From Streptomyces niveus (lineage in GTDB: Bacteria; Actinomycetota; Actinomycetes; Streptomycetales; Streptomycetaceae), in assembly GCF_002009175.1 (NCBI RefSeq), contig NZ_CP018047.1:3286001-3350000 (forward strand): DNA of 64,000 nucleotides, in the 5' to 3' direction. Below are positions 20,602-30,205 of the stretch, one piece after another (the first letter of the stretch is position 1; every line of letters starts with the position of its first letter). Below the pieces are notes generated by a model. It saw only the letters and a program-made list of their open reading frames with translations, had not been told where the DNA came from and did not search any database. Both the position numbers and the translations under genes were made by a program.

Positions 20602-21255
20602 CTATCCGGCGGCCCGCCGTTCCGCCGGGGGCGTGGGCTTACGGCGTGGCGGAAAGACCTCGGACGGCTTGGGCATCGGGCGTTCGGTGGCGGGACGCCC
20701 CGGGGCCGCCGGGCGGCGGGGCGGCGTGGGCGCTTTCCCGGGCGCCTTTCCCGGCTCCTTCCCGGGCTCCTCCTTCGGCTGGTCCGGGTCGGCGGCGGCG
20801 CGGCCTCCCTGGAGCGCCAGCAGCCGGGTACGGGGCGCGGGCGCGGCGGGCGAGCGGCCGGCGAGGCGGGCCCGTACGGAGTTCTCGGCGATCCGTTGAC
20901 AGCGGTCGAGCAGCGCGGTGGCGACGGGTGCGGGGCGCAGGGTGCGCAGAGCCATGAGGTCCTCCGGGCGGGGGTCGTACCCGGCGGCCAGGGCGTCCTG
21001 GAGAAGCTCCAGATAACCGGCGGCGGAGCCGGGAAGCGCGGCGCGGTAGCGGGCGAGGTCGGCGAGGAGGAACGCGCGCAGCCGGCCGGCCTCGCGGACC
21101 GCCTCGTCCACGGAATCGGCGAGGCGCAGGCATGCCTGGACGTCCTCGTCGGGGAGGGGAGCGGGGTGGAGGGCGACGGCGAGGGCGCCTCGGAGCACAC
21201 GCAGCTCGTCCGCGCCGAACGCCATGCCGCCACGGGATCCGTATGGCGTGGGCAT
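20602..21255 (-). CDS. Conserved hypothetical helical protein with Pro/Arg-rich tail
   Basis: 217 residues. The N-terminal ~140 residues are helical (ELRVLRGALAVALHP, DEAVREAGRLRAFLLADLARYR, GYLELLQDALAAG). The C-terminal ~75 are low-complexity Pro/Lys/Arg with repeated PGK(A/E) units. No membrane segment or catalytic motif. Starts at ATG 21255 or ATG 21225; neither has a clear ribosome site. Likely co-transcribed with the small membrane gene 13 bp downstream. Function unknown. Confidence 0.7.
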   Translation of the reverse strand: MPTPYGSRGGMAFGADELRVLRGALAVALHPAPLPDEDVQACLRLADSVDEAVREAGRLRAFLLADLARYRAALPGSAAGYLELLQDALAAGYDPRPEDLMALRTLRPAPVATALLDRCQRIAENSVRARLAGRSPAAPAPRTRLLALQGGRAAADPDQPKEEPGKEPGKAPGKAPTPPRRPAAPGRPATERPMPKPSEVFPPRRKPTPPAERRAAG

Positions 21256-21387
21256 GAGGTGACGATACTCACGAACCGCACAAAATCGTCTAAACGCGAC
21301 GGAAGCGGCGCGGCGGGGCCGGGTCCGCCGTTCGAATACGGCCCGGCCCGGCGGCCGACCGAGCCGCCGGCCGAACGGGCTTGATGC

Positions 21388-21407
21388 GGCGGCCCGGCCG
21401 GGCCGCC
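21388..21407. terminator. Candidate terminator of the coaX operon
   Basis: A perfect 20-bp GC-only palindrome (21388-21397 with 21398-21407) 41 bp beyond the coaX stop. It would fold as a short hairpin; no U-tract. Confidence 0.45.
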
Positions 21408-21447
21408 CCGCGCCCTGATCCGGACGACGGCCCGCGGACGACAGGCC

Positions 21448-22245
21448 CTACATGCGCGACACGTTGCGCTCGTACACCAGGCGCAGGCCGATCAGCGTCA
21501 GCCACGGCTCGTGCTCGTCGATCACCGACGACTCACCGAGGATGATCGGCGCCAGACCGCCCGTCGCGATCACGGTCACCTCGCCCGGGTCCTCGGCCAG
21601 CTCGCGCGCCATCCGTGTGACCACCCCGTCGACCTGGCCGGCGAACCCGTACACGATGCCCGACTGCATCGCCTCGACCGTGTTCTTGCCGATGACGCTG
21701 CGCGGCCTCGCCAGCTCGATCTTGCGGAGCTGGGCGCCCTTGATGCCGAGCGCCTCCACTGAGATCTCGATACCGGGCGCGATGACCCCGCCCGTGTACT
21801 CCCCGCGCGCGCTCACCGCGTCGAACGTCGTGGCCGTACCGAAGTCCACGACGACCGCCGGGCCGCCGTACAGCTCGACGGCGGCGACCGAGTTGATGAT
21901 CCGGTCGGCGCCGACCTCCTTCGGGTTGTCGACCAGGATCGGCACGCCGGTCTTGATGCCGGGCTCGACCAGGACCGCGGGCACGTCTCCGTAGTAGCGG
22001 CGGGTCACCTCGCGCAGTTCGTGCAGGACGGACGGCACGGTGGAGCAGATCGCGATGCCCTCGATACCGTCGCCCAGCTCGTCGCCGAGCAGCGGATGCA
22101 TCCCCATCAGTCCCTGGAGGAGGACGGCGAGTTCGTCGGCCGTACGGCGCGAGTCGGTGGAAACGCGCCAGTGTTCGACGATCTCCTCGCCGTCGAACAG
22201 ACCGAGCACGGTGTGGGTGTTGCCGACGTCGATGGTGAGCAGCAT
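21448..22245 (-). CDS. coaX: Type III pantothenate kinase
   Basis: 265 residues. CoaX phosphorylates pantothenate at the first step of coenzyme A synthesis. The ASKHA phosphate-1 motif DVGNTHTVLGLF is at 6-17, and VVDFGTATTFDAVSARGEYTGGVIAPG carries the catalytic Asp and phosphate-2 region. The GLAPII segment is near the C-terminus. Translation is coupled to nadC: its ATG shares one base with the nadC stop (TGATG at 22245). It is the last gene of an operon that also holds panC, linking pantothenate synthesis and use. Confidence 0.96.
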   Translation of the reverse strand: MLLTIDVGNTHTVLGLFDGEEIVEHWRVSTDSRRTADELAVLLQGLMGMHPLLGDELGDGIEGIAICSTVPSVLHELREVTRRYYGDVPAVLVEPGIKTGVPILVDNPKEVGADRIINSVAAVELYGGPAVVVDFGTATTFDAVSARGEYTGGVIAPGIEISVEALGIKGAQLRKIELARPRSVIGKNTVEAMQSGIVYGFAGQVDGVVTRMARELAEDPGEVTVIATGGLAPIILGESSVIDEHEPWLTLIGLRLVYERNVSRM

Positions 22246-23267
22246 CAGACACCCGCCTCGCGCAGGTCGAGGCCGATGTCGAGGATCGGGGCGGAGTGGG
22301 TGAGGGCTCCGACGGCGAGATAGTCGACGCCGGTCTCGGCGTACGCGCGGGCGTTCTCCAGGACCAGCGTGCCGGACGATTCCAGCAGGGCCCGGCCGGC
22401 GACGAGCGCGACGGCCTCGGCGGTCTCGGCCGGGGTGAAGTTGTCCAGCAGGATCAGGTCGGCGCCCGCGTCGAGGACTTCGCGGACCTGCTGGAGCGTG
22501 TCGGTCTCCACCTCGATCGCGAGGTCGGGGAACTGGTCCCGTACGGCCTTGAAGGCCTCGGCGACCCCGCCGGCCGCCACCACGTGGTTGTCCTTGACGA
22601 GCGCGGCGTCGGAGAGCGACATCCGGTGGTTGACGCCGCCGCCGCAGCGCACCGCGTACTTCTCCAGGGCGCGCAGACCGGGTGTCGTCTTACGGGTGTC
22701 GCGCACCTTCGCGCCGGTGCCTTCGAGCGCGTCGGCCCACGCGCGCGTGGCGGTCGCGATGCCGGAGAGCCTGCACAGGAGGTTGAGCGCGCTGCGCTCG
22801 CCGGTGAGCAGGTCGCGGGTGCGGGTGGTGACGCTGAGGAGCTTCTGACCGGCCTCGACGCGGTCACCGTCCTCGACGTGCCGCTCGACCTCGAAGTCCT
22901 CCGTACAGACGAGGGACAGGACGGCCTCGGCGACGCGCAGTCCGGCGACCGTGCCGGGCCTGCGGGCCGTGAAGTCGCCGGTGGCGACGGCGTCGGCGGG
23001 GACGGTCGCGACGCTCGTCACGTCCACGCCGTGGTCGAGGTCCTCGCCGATGGCGACGTGGGCGATGTCCTCGACCTGCACGGGGTCGAGTCCGGCCTCG
23101 GCCAGCAGCGCGGCGAGCGCGGGGTCGAGACCGCACTCCAGGGAGTCCTCGCCGTCGGAACAGCCGCAGCCGTCCCCGCAGCCCCCGGCGGCCGACGCCG
23201 GGGCGCCGATCTGGATGAGCGGTACGTCCACGGCCTCGGGGCGCGGACTGTCTTCGGGCGTGCTCAC
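22245..23267 (-). CDS. nadC: Nicotinate-nucleotide pyrophosphorylase (quinolinate phosphoribosyltransferase)
   Basis: 340 residues, longer than the usual ~285 because of an N-terminal extension. NadC converts quinolinate and PRPP to nicotinate mononucleotide. Active-site segments: RDTRKTTPGLRALEKYAVRCGGGVNHR and KDNH, with the barrel strand IEVETDTLQQVREVLDAGADLILLDNF. The extension has an unusual cysteine cluster (C30, C34, C36, C45) that could bind metal. GTG start overlaps the nadB stop by 4 nt. Confidence 0.96.
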   Translation of the reverse strand: MSTPEDSPRPEAVDVPLIQIGAPASAAGGCGDGCGCSDGEDSLECGLDPALAALLAEAGLDPVQVEDIAHVAIGEDLDHGVDVTSVATVPADAVATGDFTARRPGTVAGLRVAEAVLSLVCTEDFEVERHVEDGDRVEAGQKLLSVTTRTRDLLTGERSALNLLCRLSGIATATRAWADALEGTGAKVRDTRKTTPGLRALEKYAVRCGGGVNHRMSLSDAALVKDNHVVAAGGVAEAFKAVRDQFPDLAIEVETDTLQQVREVLDAGADLILLDNFTPAETAEAVALVAGRALLESSGTLVLENARAYAETGVDYLAVGALTHSAPILDIGLDLREAGV

Positions 23268-25039
23268 GGTGACGGCTCCCTGGGGACGGGGGGATCTGCT
23301 GGGCGTACGGCGGGAAATGCGGGGGTGTCGGTCCGGCTCAGCTCCAGGGCGCGGCCCGCCCCGAGCGTCACGACGAGGTGGCGGCGCCAGTCGGTGTCGT
23401 CACGCTCGGGGAAGTCGTCGCGCCAGTGGCAGCCGCGGGTCTCCTCGCGCTCCAGGGCAGCGGCCACCAGGACGCGGGCGACGCACAGAAGGTTGGAGGT
23501 CTCCCACGACTCGACGCCCGGCTGGGCGGGTTTTCTGGGGTCCGCGGGGCGCAGCGAGTCCTGGTACACGGCCTCCAGGGCCTCGGCGGCCCCGCCCAGG
23601 CTCGTGGCGGACCTGAGGACCCCCGCGCCCTCGGACATGATCCGCTGGATGGTGAGGCGTGCCTCGGGGGCGATGAGCGGCAGGGGGGCGGTGGAATCGG
23701 CCGTTCCGCGCGCGGCGTCCGGGGGCCGGGCGGTGGAGGGCTCGGGGCGGGGGGCCGCCGCGACCGCGGCGATGTCGGCCGCGATGCGCTCGGCGAACAC
23801 CAGCCCTTCGAGGAGGGAGTTGGACGCCAGCCGGTTCGCGCCGTGCACGCCCGTGCAGGCCACCTCACCGCACGCGTACAGGCCGGGCACGGTCGTACGG
23901 CCGCGCAGGTCTGTGACGACGCCGCCGGAGGCGTAGTGCGCGGCGGGCGCGACCGGGATCGGCTCGGTGACCGGGTCGATGCCGTGCGACCGGCAGGCGG
24001 CGAGGATCGTGGGGAAGCGGGTGGCCCACATCTCGGCGCCGAAGTGCCGGGCGTCCAGATACATGTTCTCGGCGCCCCGCTCCCGCATACGGCGCATGAT
24101 GCCCTTGGCGACGATGTCGCGGGGCGCCAGCTCGGCGAGTTCGTGCTGGTCGAGCATGAAGCGGACCCCGTCGGCGTCCACGAGATGGGCGCCCTCGCCC
24201 CGTACCGCCTCGGACACCAGCGGCTGCTGGCCCTCCGATCCGGCGCCGAGGAAGAGGACCGTCGGGTGGAACTGCACGAATTCGAGGTCGGAGACCTCCG
24301 CGCCGGCGCGCAGCGCGAGGGCCACGCCGTCGCCGGTGGAGACGGCGGGGTTGGTCGTCGCCGAGAAGACCTGGCCCATGCCGCCGGTGGCCAGGACGAC
24401 GGCGGGGGCGCGGACGGCTCCCACGCCGTCGTGCTGGCCCTCGCCCATCACATGGAGGGTGACGCCGGAGGTGTTGCCGTGCTCGTCCGTGAGGAGGTCG
24501 AGGACCAGCGCGTTCTCGACCGTACGGAGGGAGGCGTCGCGCACCGCGTCCACCAGGGCGCGGGAGATCTCCGCGCCGGTCGCGTCGCCCCCGGCGTGGG
24601 CGATGCGGCGGCGGTGGTGGCCGCCCTCGCGGGTCAGCTGGAGGTCGCCAGTCGCCGACGTGTCGAACCGCGCGCCGGTCCCGATCAGGCGGCGTACGGC
24701 GTCGGGGCCCTCGGTGACCAGGGTGCGTACGGCCCCCTCGTCACAGAGGCCCGCGCCGGCGACGAGAGTGTCGCTCAGATGCTGCTCGGGGGTGTCGCCC
24801 TCGCCGAGGGCGGCGGCGATGCCGCCCTGGGCCCAGCGGGTGGAGCCGTCGTCGAGGCGTGCCTTGGTGACGACGACCGTCCTGAGCCCGGCCGCCGTGC
24901 AGCGCAGCGCCGCGGTGAGTCCGGCGACACCGGATCCGACCACGACCACGTCGGCGTCGATGGCCCAGCCGGGCACGGGCGCGGTGAGCTGGATACCGGC
25001 CGGCAGGCCCGGCACCGGCTTCCGGGCGGCGGCGGTCAC
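23264..25039 (-). CDS. nadB: L-aspartate oxidase
   Basis: 591 residues. FAD enzyme making iminoaspartate, the precursor that NadA converts to quinolinate. The N-terminal dinucleotide-binding motif [14 protein letters not shown] is near residue 32. The flavoprotein motifs [21 protein letters not shown] and [28 protein letters not shown] are all present. A helical C-terminal domain follows after an Ala/Pro-rich insertion. GTG start overlaps the panC stop. nadA is not in this window. Confidence 0.96.
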   Translation of the reverse strand: MTAAARKPVPGLPAGIQLTAPVPGWAIDADVVVVGSGVAGLTAALRCTAAGLRTVVVTKARLDDGSTRWAQGGIAAALGEGDTPEQHLSDTLVAGAGLCDEGAVRTLVTEGPDAVRRLIGTGARFDTSATGDLQLTREGGHHRRRIAHAGGDATGAEISRALVDAVRDASLRTVENALVLDLLTDEHGNTSGVTLHVMGEGQHDGVGAVRAPAVVLATGGMGQVFSATTNPAVSTGDGVALALRAGAEVSDLEFVQFHPTVLFLGAGSEGQQPLVSEAVRGEGAHLVDADGVRFMLDQHELAELAPRDIVAKGIMRRMRERGAENMYLDARHFGAEMWATRFPTILAACRSHGIDPVTEPIPVAPAAHYASGGVVTDLRGRTTVPGLYACGEVACTGVHGANRLASNSLLEGLVFAERIAADIAAVAAAPRPEPSTARPPDAARGTADSTAPLPLIAPEARLTIQRIMSEGAGVLRSATSLGGAAEALEAVYQDSLRPADPRKPAQPGVESWETSNLLCVARVLVAAALEREETRGCHWRDDFPERDDTDWRRHLVVTLGAGRALELSRTDTPAFPAVRPADPPVPREPSP

Positions 25040-26091
25040 TGGGCGGCTCCGAATGTGAGGGGGATGTTGTCGATCAGCCGCGTCGCGCCGACCCGCGCCG
25101 CCACGGCGAGGATCGCCTCGCCGTTGTGGTCGTCGGGGACCTCGGTGAAGTCGGCGGGGTCCACGAGGGCCAGGTAGTCGAGCGTGAAGGACCGGTTGTC
25201 CCTGGCCGCCTGGTCGAGGACGACGCGGGCCGCGGACCGTACGGCGTGCGCGCCGCAGCCCCGCGTCGGCGGCGTGCCGGAGGCTGCGTGCGCCACCGCG
25301 TGGGTGTCGGCGGCGGCACGGGCCTCGCCGAGGGCGGAGAGGGCGGCCGCGCGGGCGTCGGACGTGGGCGCGGACTCGGCGCGGGCGCGCAGCGCGTGCT
25401 GGGCGCCGAGCCGGTCTCTCGCGGCGAAGAGCGCGAGGGAGAGCGTGAGGGCGGCACGGCGCTCGGCGGCGGAGAGGAACCGGTTACGGCTGGACAGGGC
25501 GAGACCGTCCTCCTCACGGACCGTCGGTACGCCGACGATCTCGACCGGGAAGTTCAGGTCGCGGGCCATCCGCCGGATCAGCGCGAGCTGTTGGGCGTCC
25601 TTCTGTCCGTAGAAGGCGACGTCGGGGGCGGTGAGATGGAGCAGTTTCGCGACGACGGTGAGCATGCCGTCGAAGTGTCCGGGCCGCGCGGCGCCTTCGA
25701 GTCGCTCCCCCATGGGGCCGGCGGAGATCCGCACCTGGGGTGTGCCGCCCGGGTACACCTCGTCGACGGACGGCGCGAACACGGCGTCGGCGCCCGCCGC
25801 CTCGGCCGTCTTGAGGTCCGAGTCGAGTGTCCGGGGGTAGCGGTCGAGGTCTTCGCCCGCGCCGAACTGGAGCGGGTTGACGAAGACGGTGACGACGACG
25901 GAGCCGGCCTCGCCGACATGCGCCCGGGCGGCGCGCACCAGCGCGGCGTGGCCGTCGTGGAGGGCGCCCATCGTCATGACGACGGCGGTACGGGAGGCGG
26001 GCGCGGGCCCCTGGGCGGCCGGGGGCCGGCCTCTGTGCCGGGCGAGCAGCCGGTCCAGCTCCGCGCGCGTGGAGGCCAGTTCGAGGCTCAT
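25036..26091 (-). CDS. panC: Pantothenate synthetase
   Basis: 351 residues from ATG 26091. PanC condenses pantoate and beta-alanine with ATP. Seen: MGALHDGH (HIGH-like, residues ~40-47), [21 protein letters not shown], the FYGQKDAQQ binding segment and [11 protein letters not shown]. It is ~50 residues longer than typical because of an Ala/Arg-rich insertion before the C-terminal LDYLALVD strand. ATG overlaps the stop of the upstream DUF2520 gene (ATGA), and its own stop overlaps nadB. Confidence 0.95.
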   Translation of the reverse strand: MSLELASTRAELDRLLARHRGRPPAAQGPAPASRTAVVMTMGALHDGHAALVRAARAHVGEAGSVVVTVFVNPLQFGAGEDLDRYPRTLDSDLKTAEAAGADAVFAPSVDEVYPGGTPQVRISAGPMGERLEGAARPGHFDGMLTVVAKLLHLTAPDVAFYGQKDAQQLALIRRMARDLNFPVEIVGVPTVREEDGLALSSRNRFLSAAERRAALTLSLALFAARDRLGAQHALRARAESAPTSDARAAALSALGEARAAADTHAVAHAASGTPPTRGCGAHAVRSAARVVLDQAARDNRSFTLDYLALVDPADFTEVPDDHNGEAILAVAARVGATRLIDNIPLTFGAAQ

Positions 26092-27026
26092 CGGCCGCTC
26101 CCCCCGTGGTGGTCGCCGTCGGCGAGGACGTCCAGCAGGTCCTCCGCCAACTCCGGCTTGAGCAGCCCGTGGGCGAGGGCCCGGTCGGCCGTCGTCCGGG
26201 CCATCGCCAGATAGCCCGGCACGGCGGCCGGGGCGTGCTCGCGCAGTTCGGCGACGTGCGCGGCGACGGTGCCTGCGTCGCCGCGCGCCACGGGGCCGGT
26301 GAGCGCGGCGTCGCCGGAGCGCAGCGCGTTGTCGAGGGCGGCGCCGAGGAGCGGGCCGAGCATCCTGTCCGGCGCCGCGACACCGGCCTTGCCCAGCAGC
26401 TCCATCGACTGGGCGACCAGCGTGACCAGGTGGTTCGCGCCGAGCGCCAGGGCCGCGTGGTAGAGCGGGCGGGCGTCCTCCTCGACCCACTCGGGCTCGC
26501 CGCCCATCTCGATGACCAACGCCTCGGCGGCGAGCCGCAGTTCGTCGGGGGCCGTGACCCCGAAGGAGCAGCCCGCGAGCCGCTGGACGTCCACGGAGGT
26601 GCCCGTGAACGTCATCGCGGGGTGGAGCGCGAGCGGCAGGGCACCCGCGTGCAGGGCGGGGGAGAGCACCTTCGTGCCGTACCGCCCGGACGTGTGGACC
26701 AGCAGTTGTCCCGGCCGTACGGCTCCGGTCTCGACGAGCCCTTCGACGAGGCCCGGCAGGGCGTCGTCCGGGACGGTCAGCAGCACCAGTTCGGCACGGG
26801 CGAGCACTTCGGCGGGCGTCACCAGGGGCACTTCGGGGAGCAGCACGGCCGCCCTCCGTACGGAGGCGTCGGAGACACCCGACGCGGCGACCGGGCGGTG
26901 GCCCGCGAGCCGGAGGGCGGCGGCCAGCGTCGGCCCGACACGGCCGGAACCGACGACTCCGACCGTGAGCCGGGCGGGCCTGTCCCTCGGATCACGAGGA
27001 TCTCTGGGAACTGCTGATGCGTTCAC
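26088..27026 (-). CDS. Rossmann-fold / DUF2520 protein
   Basis: 312 residues from GTG 27026, chosen because GGAAGG lies about 9 nt upstream. An ATG at 27080 would add 18 residues. Residues ~20-150 form an NAD(P)-type Rossmann domain ([43 protein letters not shown]). Residues ~170-300 are a helical DUF2520 domain ([20 protein letters not shown]). The fold resembles pyrroline-5-carboxylate/6-phosphogluconate-type dehydrogenases. Genes of this type often precede panC, so a role in pantoate metabolism has been considered, but no activity can be assigned here. First gene of the panC-nadB-nadC-coaX operon. Confidence 0.88.
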   Translation of the reverse strand: MNASAVPRDPRDPRDRPARLTVGVVGSGRVGPTLAAALRLAGHRPVAASGVSDASVRRAAVLLPEVPLVTPAEVLARAELVLLTVPDDALPGLVEGLVETGAVRPGQLLVHTSGRYGTKVLSPALHAGALPLALHPAMTFTGTSVDVQRLAGCSFGVTAPDELRLAAEALVIEMGGEPEWVEEDARPLYHAALALGANHLVTLVAQSMELLGKAGVAAPDRMLGPLLGAALDNALRSGDAALTGPVARGDAGTVAAHVAELREHAPAAVPGYLAMARTTADRALAHGLLKPELAEDLLDVLADGDHHGGSGR

Positions 27027-27180
27027 GCGACGGGGCCTTCCGTTCCAGTCCGCGACGGGTACCGGACGATTTCTCGCCATGCTACGCCAGCGTTTCGTGG
27101 CATTCCCCGACTGTCGACAGGCTGTGGGCGACCCTGGTAAAGGACTGGGACCCCACCTCCCCGTGGACGATGATCCCCCC

Positions 27181-28371
27181 ATGGGAGACATCAGCGAACA
27201 GGACGAACGACGACGGCGGCTGGCCGCCTGGAAGGCGTCCGGACGGACCCTCTGGCGCGGCTCCGCCGACCGGCCCCTCGGTGAGCGGCTGGCCGCCCTG
27301 GCGGCCGACGCCCCATCGGTCCACGACCTGGACGAATGGACGGACGTGTACGGGGACGGGGTCGTCGCCGAGCTGGAGAGCCGGGTGGCGGACCTGCTCG
27401 GCTTCCCGGCCGCCGCGTTCTTCCCGACCGGAACCATGGCGCAGCAGGTGGCGCTGCGGTGCTGGGCGGGCCGCACCGGGAACGCGACCGTGGCGCTGCA
27501 TCCCCTGGCGCACCCGGAGGTGCACGAGGGCGGCGCCCTGTCGGTCGTCAGCGGCCTCCGTACGGTCCATCCGACGTCCGCGCCCCGGCTGCCGACGGCC
27601 GGGGAGATCCACGCCGCGGACGAGCCGTTCGGCACGCTGATGCTCGAACTCCCGCTGCGCGACGCGGGGTTCGTGCTGCCGACGTGGGACGAGCTGGTCG
27701 CCGTGGTGGCGGCGGCGCGCGAGCGCGACGCGGTGGTGCACTTCGACGGCGCGCGGCTGTGGGAGTGCGTGACGCACTTCGGCCGCCCTTTGAAGGAGAT
27801 CGCGGGTCTCGCGGACAGCGTGTACGTGTCCTTCTACAAGTCCCTGGACGGGATGTCCGGGGCGATGCTCGTGGGGCCGTCGGCGGTGGTCGAGGAGGCG
27901 CGGGTGTGGCGGCATCGGTACGGAGGGCAGCTCTTCCAGCAGTATCCGGCGGCGCTGTCCGCGCTGCTGGGGATCGAGCGGGAGCTGCCCCGGCTGCCTT
28001 CGTACGTGGCGCACGCGCGCGTGGTCGCGACGGCGCTGGCGGAGGCGTTCGGGGCGCCGGCGCGGGGCACGGAGGGGGAACCGGACGCCCCGTGGTTCCG
28101 GGTGCATCCGCGGACGCCGCACACGCACCAGTTCCAGGTGTGGCTTCCGTACGACGCGGCGGTGCTCAACGAGGCGGCCGTTCGGCAGGCCGAGGAGACG
28201 GGTGTGACGCTGTTCCGCCGCTGGTTCGATTCGGGCGCGGGTCCGCCCGGTGTGGCGGTCGCGGAGGTGACGGTGGGTTCGGCCGGGCTGGAGTGGACGG
28301 CGCAGGACGTCCGGCGGGCGGTGGGCGAGTTCATGGAGCGCGTGGTGGCCGAGAACGGGTCCGCCGATTGA
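27181..28371 (+). CDS. PLP-dependent beta-eliminating lyase (threonine-aldolase-like)
   Basis: 396 residues from ATG 27181. Fold-type I PLP enzyme of the aromatic beta-eliminating lyase / low-specificity threonine aldolase family. FFPTGTMAQQVAL is the cofactor phosphate loop, VVHFDGARLWECVTHFG carries the ring-binding Asp, and VYVSFYKSLDGMSGAML contains the Schiff-base lysine. An Arg-rich N-terminal ~40 residues and a Trp/Pro-rich C-terminal region are less conserved. It probably cleaves a beta-hydroxy amino acid to glycine and an aldehyde. Divergent from the panC operon. Confidence 0.88.
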   Translation: MGDISEQDERRRRLAAWKASGRTLWRGSADRPLGERLAALAADAPSVHDLDEWTDVYGDGVVAELESRVADLLGFPAAAFFPTGTMAQQVALRCWAGRTGNATVALHPLAHPEVHEGGALSVVSGLRTVHPTSAPRLPTAGEIHAADEPFGTLMLELPLRDAGFVLPTWDELVAVVAAARERDAVVHFDGARLWECVTHFGRPLKEIAGLADSVYVSFYKSLDGMSGAMLVGPSAVVEEARVWRHRYGGQLFQQYPAALSALLGIERELPRLPSYVAHARVVATALAEAFGAPARGTEGEPDAPWFRVHPRTPHTHQFQVWLPYDAAVLNEAAVRQAEETGVTLFRRWFDSGAGPPGVAVAEVTVGSAGLEWTAQDVRRAVGEFMERVVAENGSAD

Positions 28372-28386
28372 CCGGTGGTGTCAATC
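28366..28386. promoter_or_regulatory. Inverted repeat upstream of the ArsR-type gene
   Basis: GATTGAC (28366-28372), 7-nt spacer, GTCAATC (28380-28386), a perfect 7-bp inverted repeat. It overlaps the previous stop codon and lies 39 bp before the ATG at 28426, a suitable place for an autoregulatory operator. Confidence 0.5.
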
Positions 28387-28425
28387 GTCCGCCGCGGTGT
28401 CAGTGGTGGCGTGCAGCATGGGTGC

Positions 28426-29520
28426 ATGAGCGTGACCATCGACATCACCGGGCTGCCCCACGAGCGGATCGTCTTCGGCCCCTCTCCGCTCGCGGAGCTG
28501 GGCGCCGCCCTGCACGCGCTGTCCGAGCCCGGCCACCACGCCCGGCTGCACGGCTGGGTCACCTCCACGTCCGCCGGCCTCAAGCCCGAGCTGGCCGACC
28601 GGCTGCACGAGGCGGACTTCCTGTGGCGGTCCGCACGTTCCGACATCCTGCTGCCCGCCCGCCCCCGCGAGACGCTGGCCGAGGAGCTGGACGACCTCGA
28701 CACGATGCCGGACGAGCAGTACGTGGACGCGGCGCTGGAGATCTCCTGCGCCAGTCACTACGGCTCGGGCGCGCCGTCGCCGCTGGCGGACACCGCGACG
28801 CGTGAGCGCGTACTGGATCTGGCGGCGGCACGGGGGCCGCAGCAGGCCGCCTTCGTACGGCGCATGCTCAACGATCCGCCCGCCGTCCGGGGGTGGATAC
28901 GGCGACTCCTGGAGGACTGCGACGAGGCGTTCTTCGCCGAGACCTGGCGGCGCGTCCGGGTCCAGCTGGCCGCCGACGCCCGGCACAAGACCGAACTGCT
29001 GCGGCGCAAGGGGCTCGCGGAGGCCGTCGCCGCCGTCTCGTCCACCGTGAGCCTCCAGGAGACGGCGACGGGGGGCCGGGCCGTCGTCGTCGACAAGCTC
29101 ACGTCCGGCGGCACGAGCGCCGCCGGATCGGGCCTGACCTTCCTGCCGACCGCCTTCGGCTGGCCGCATCTGCTGGCGCTGTACGCGCCCGGCTGGCAGC
29201 CGGTCGTCCAGTACCCGGTGGGCAGCCCGGAGCCGTCGGGCGGCGCGCCCTCCGTGGAGACGGTCAAGCTGCGTCTGGAGGCGGTCGCGCACCCCATGCG
29301 GATGCGGATGTGCCGGAGTCTCTCGCGGGGCTGGTACACGACGGGCGAGCTGGCCGACACGTACGGGATCACGGCGCCCGAGGTGTCCCGGCATCTGGCC
29401 GTGATGCGCAAGGCCGGTCTGCTGACGACCCGCCGCCGGGGGCGCTATGTGCTGCACCAGCTGGACGTGACCCTCGTGGCCCGGCTCGGCAGCGACTTCC
29501 TGGAGGGCGTGCTGCGCTGA
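28426..29520 (+). CDS. DUF5937/ArsR-type winged-helix regulator
   Basis: 364 residues from ATG 28426. The first ~250 residues are an uncharacterised DUF5937-like region, beginning DITGLPHERIVFGPSPLAELGAAL and ending LTFLPTAFGWPHLLALY. The last ~80 form an ArsR-type winged helix (VKLRLEAVAHPMRMRMCRSL, TTGELADTYGITAPEVSRHLAVMRKAGLLTTRRRGRYVLHQL, in segments). The cysteine metal-binding motif of true ArsR proteins is absent, so the large N-terminal part probably senses the signal. An inverted repeat before the gene may be its operator. Confidence 0.85.
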   Translation: MSVTIDITGLPHERIVFGPSPLAELGAALHALSEPGHHARLHGWVTSTSAGLKPELADRLHEADFLWRSARSDILLPARPRETLAEELDDLDTMPDEQYVDAALEISCASHYGSGAPSPLADTATRERVLDLAAARGPQQAAFVRRMLNDPPAVRGWIRRLLEDCDEAFFAETWRRVRVQLAADARHKTELLRRKGLAEAVAAVSSTVSLQETATGGRAVVVDKLTSGGTSAAGSGLTFLPTAFGWPHLLALYAPGWQPVVQYPVGSPEPSGGAPSVETVKLRLEAVAHPMRMRMCRSLSRGWYTTGELADTYGITAPEVSRHLAVMRKAGLLTTRRRGRYVLHQLDVTLVARLGSDFLEGVLR

Positions 29521-29559
29521 CCGGAGCGGAGCCGCCACGGCCACCACCACGGGCTCGGA

Positions 29560-29604
29560 TTCCGGCTCGGGCTCGGTTTCCGGCTCCAGCTCCAGTTCCG
29601 GCTC
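29560..29604. repeat. 18-bp-period tandem repeat at convergent gene ends
   Basis: TTCCGGCTC occurs at 29560, 29578 and 29596, exactly 18 bp apart, with GCTC/GG also recurring between copies. About two and a half copies fill the 82-bp gap between convergent stops, and the last copy touches the stop of the 29603 gene. Likely replication slippage. Confidence 0.6.
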
Positions 29605-30205
29605 AGTCGAAGCGGATGTGCCTGACGCCGGTCCAGGCCCGCCGCAGCCGGTGGCGCAGCGCGCTGTCGGTGTTCGGGGCGAGCCGCAGCCCGGCCGACG
29701 CGGCGACGGCGTCGGCGACCTGCGGGACCGTCAGGCCGTCCGTACGGATGTGCTCGCCGAACTCCGGCCGGGACAGCCGCTCCAGACAGTGGTCCAGCTT
29801 CCTTACGGCGAAGCTCTCCCGCTTGAGCCCCAGCCCGAGTCCGCGTTCGGTGAGCCTCTTCAGGACGGTCCCGCGCGCCGCCAGCAGCGCGAAGTGGTGC
29901 ACGTCGTGGCCCCCCTCGCGCAGTCGGCCGACGATCTCCCGGAAGTAGCCGTCGTCGACGAGCGTCATGGGGGCGATGACCGTGCCGTCGTGCTCGCGCA
30001 GCGCCAGATCGAGCATGTCGTGGACGCCCTGCCGCCAGACGGGCAGATCCTGGAAGTCGCCCCGGAGCCCCGCCGGCAGCATGCGGTGCAGGCCGAACCC
30101 GACGTACTCCGGATCGCAGACGACGCTGCCCGGCAGTCGCCGCGCGATCTCGTGCGCGGTCTGTGTCTTCCCGCCGCCGAAGGGCCCGTTGAGCCAAACC
30201 AGCAT
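29603..30205 (-). CDS. TmrB-like P-loop ATPase/kinase
   Basis: 200 residues. Walker A GPFGGGKT is at 7-14 at the extreme N-terminus (MLVWLNGPFGGGKTQTAHEI). Later come VVCDPEYVGFGLH, a VIAPMTLVDDGYFREIVGRL segment and a basic C-terminus. The arrangement resembles TmrB, the Bacillus tunicamycin-resistance ATP-binding protein, and small AAA-type kinases. Its ATG shares a base with the stop of the response regulator (TGATG at 30205), so it belongs to the two-component operon. A role in resistance is inference only. Confidence 0.8.
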   Translation of the reverse strand: MLVWLNGPFGGGKTQTAHEIARRLPGSVVCDPEYVGFGLHRMLPAGLRGDFQDLPVWRQGVHDMLDLALREHDGTVIAPMTLVDDGYFREIVGRLREGGHDVHHFALLAARGTVLKRLTERGLGLGLKRESFAVRKLDHCLERLSRPEFGEHIRTDGLTVPQVADAVAASAGLRLAPNTDSALRHRLRRAWTGVRHIRFD

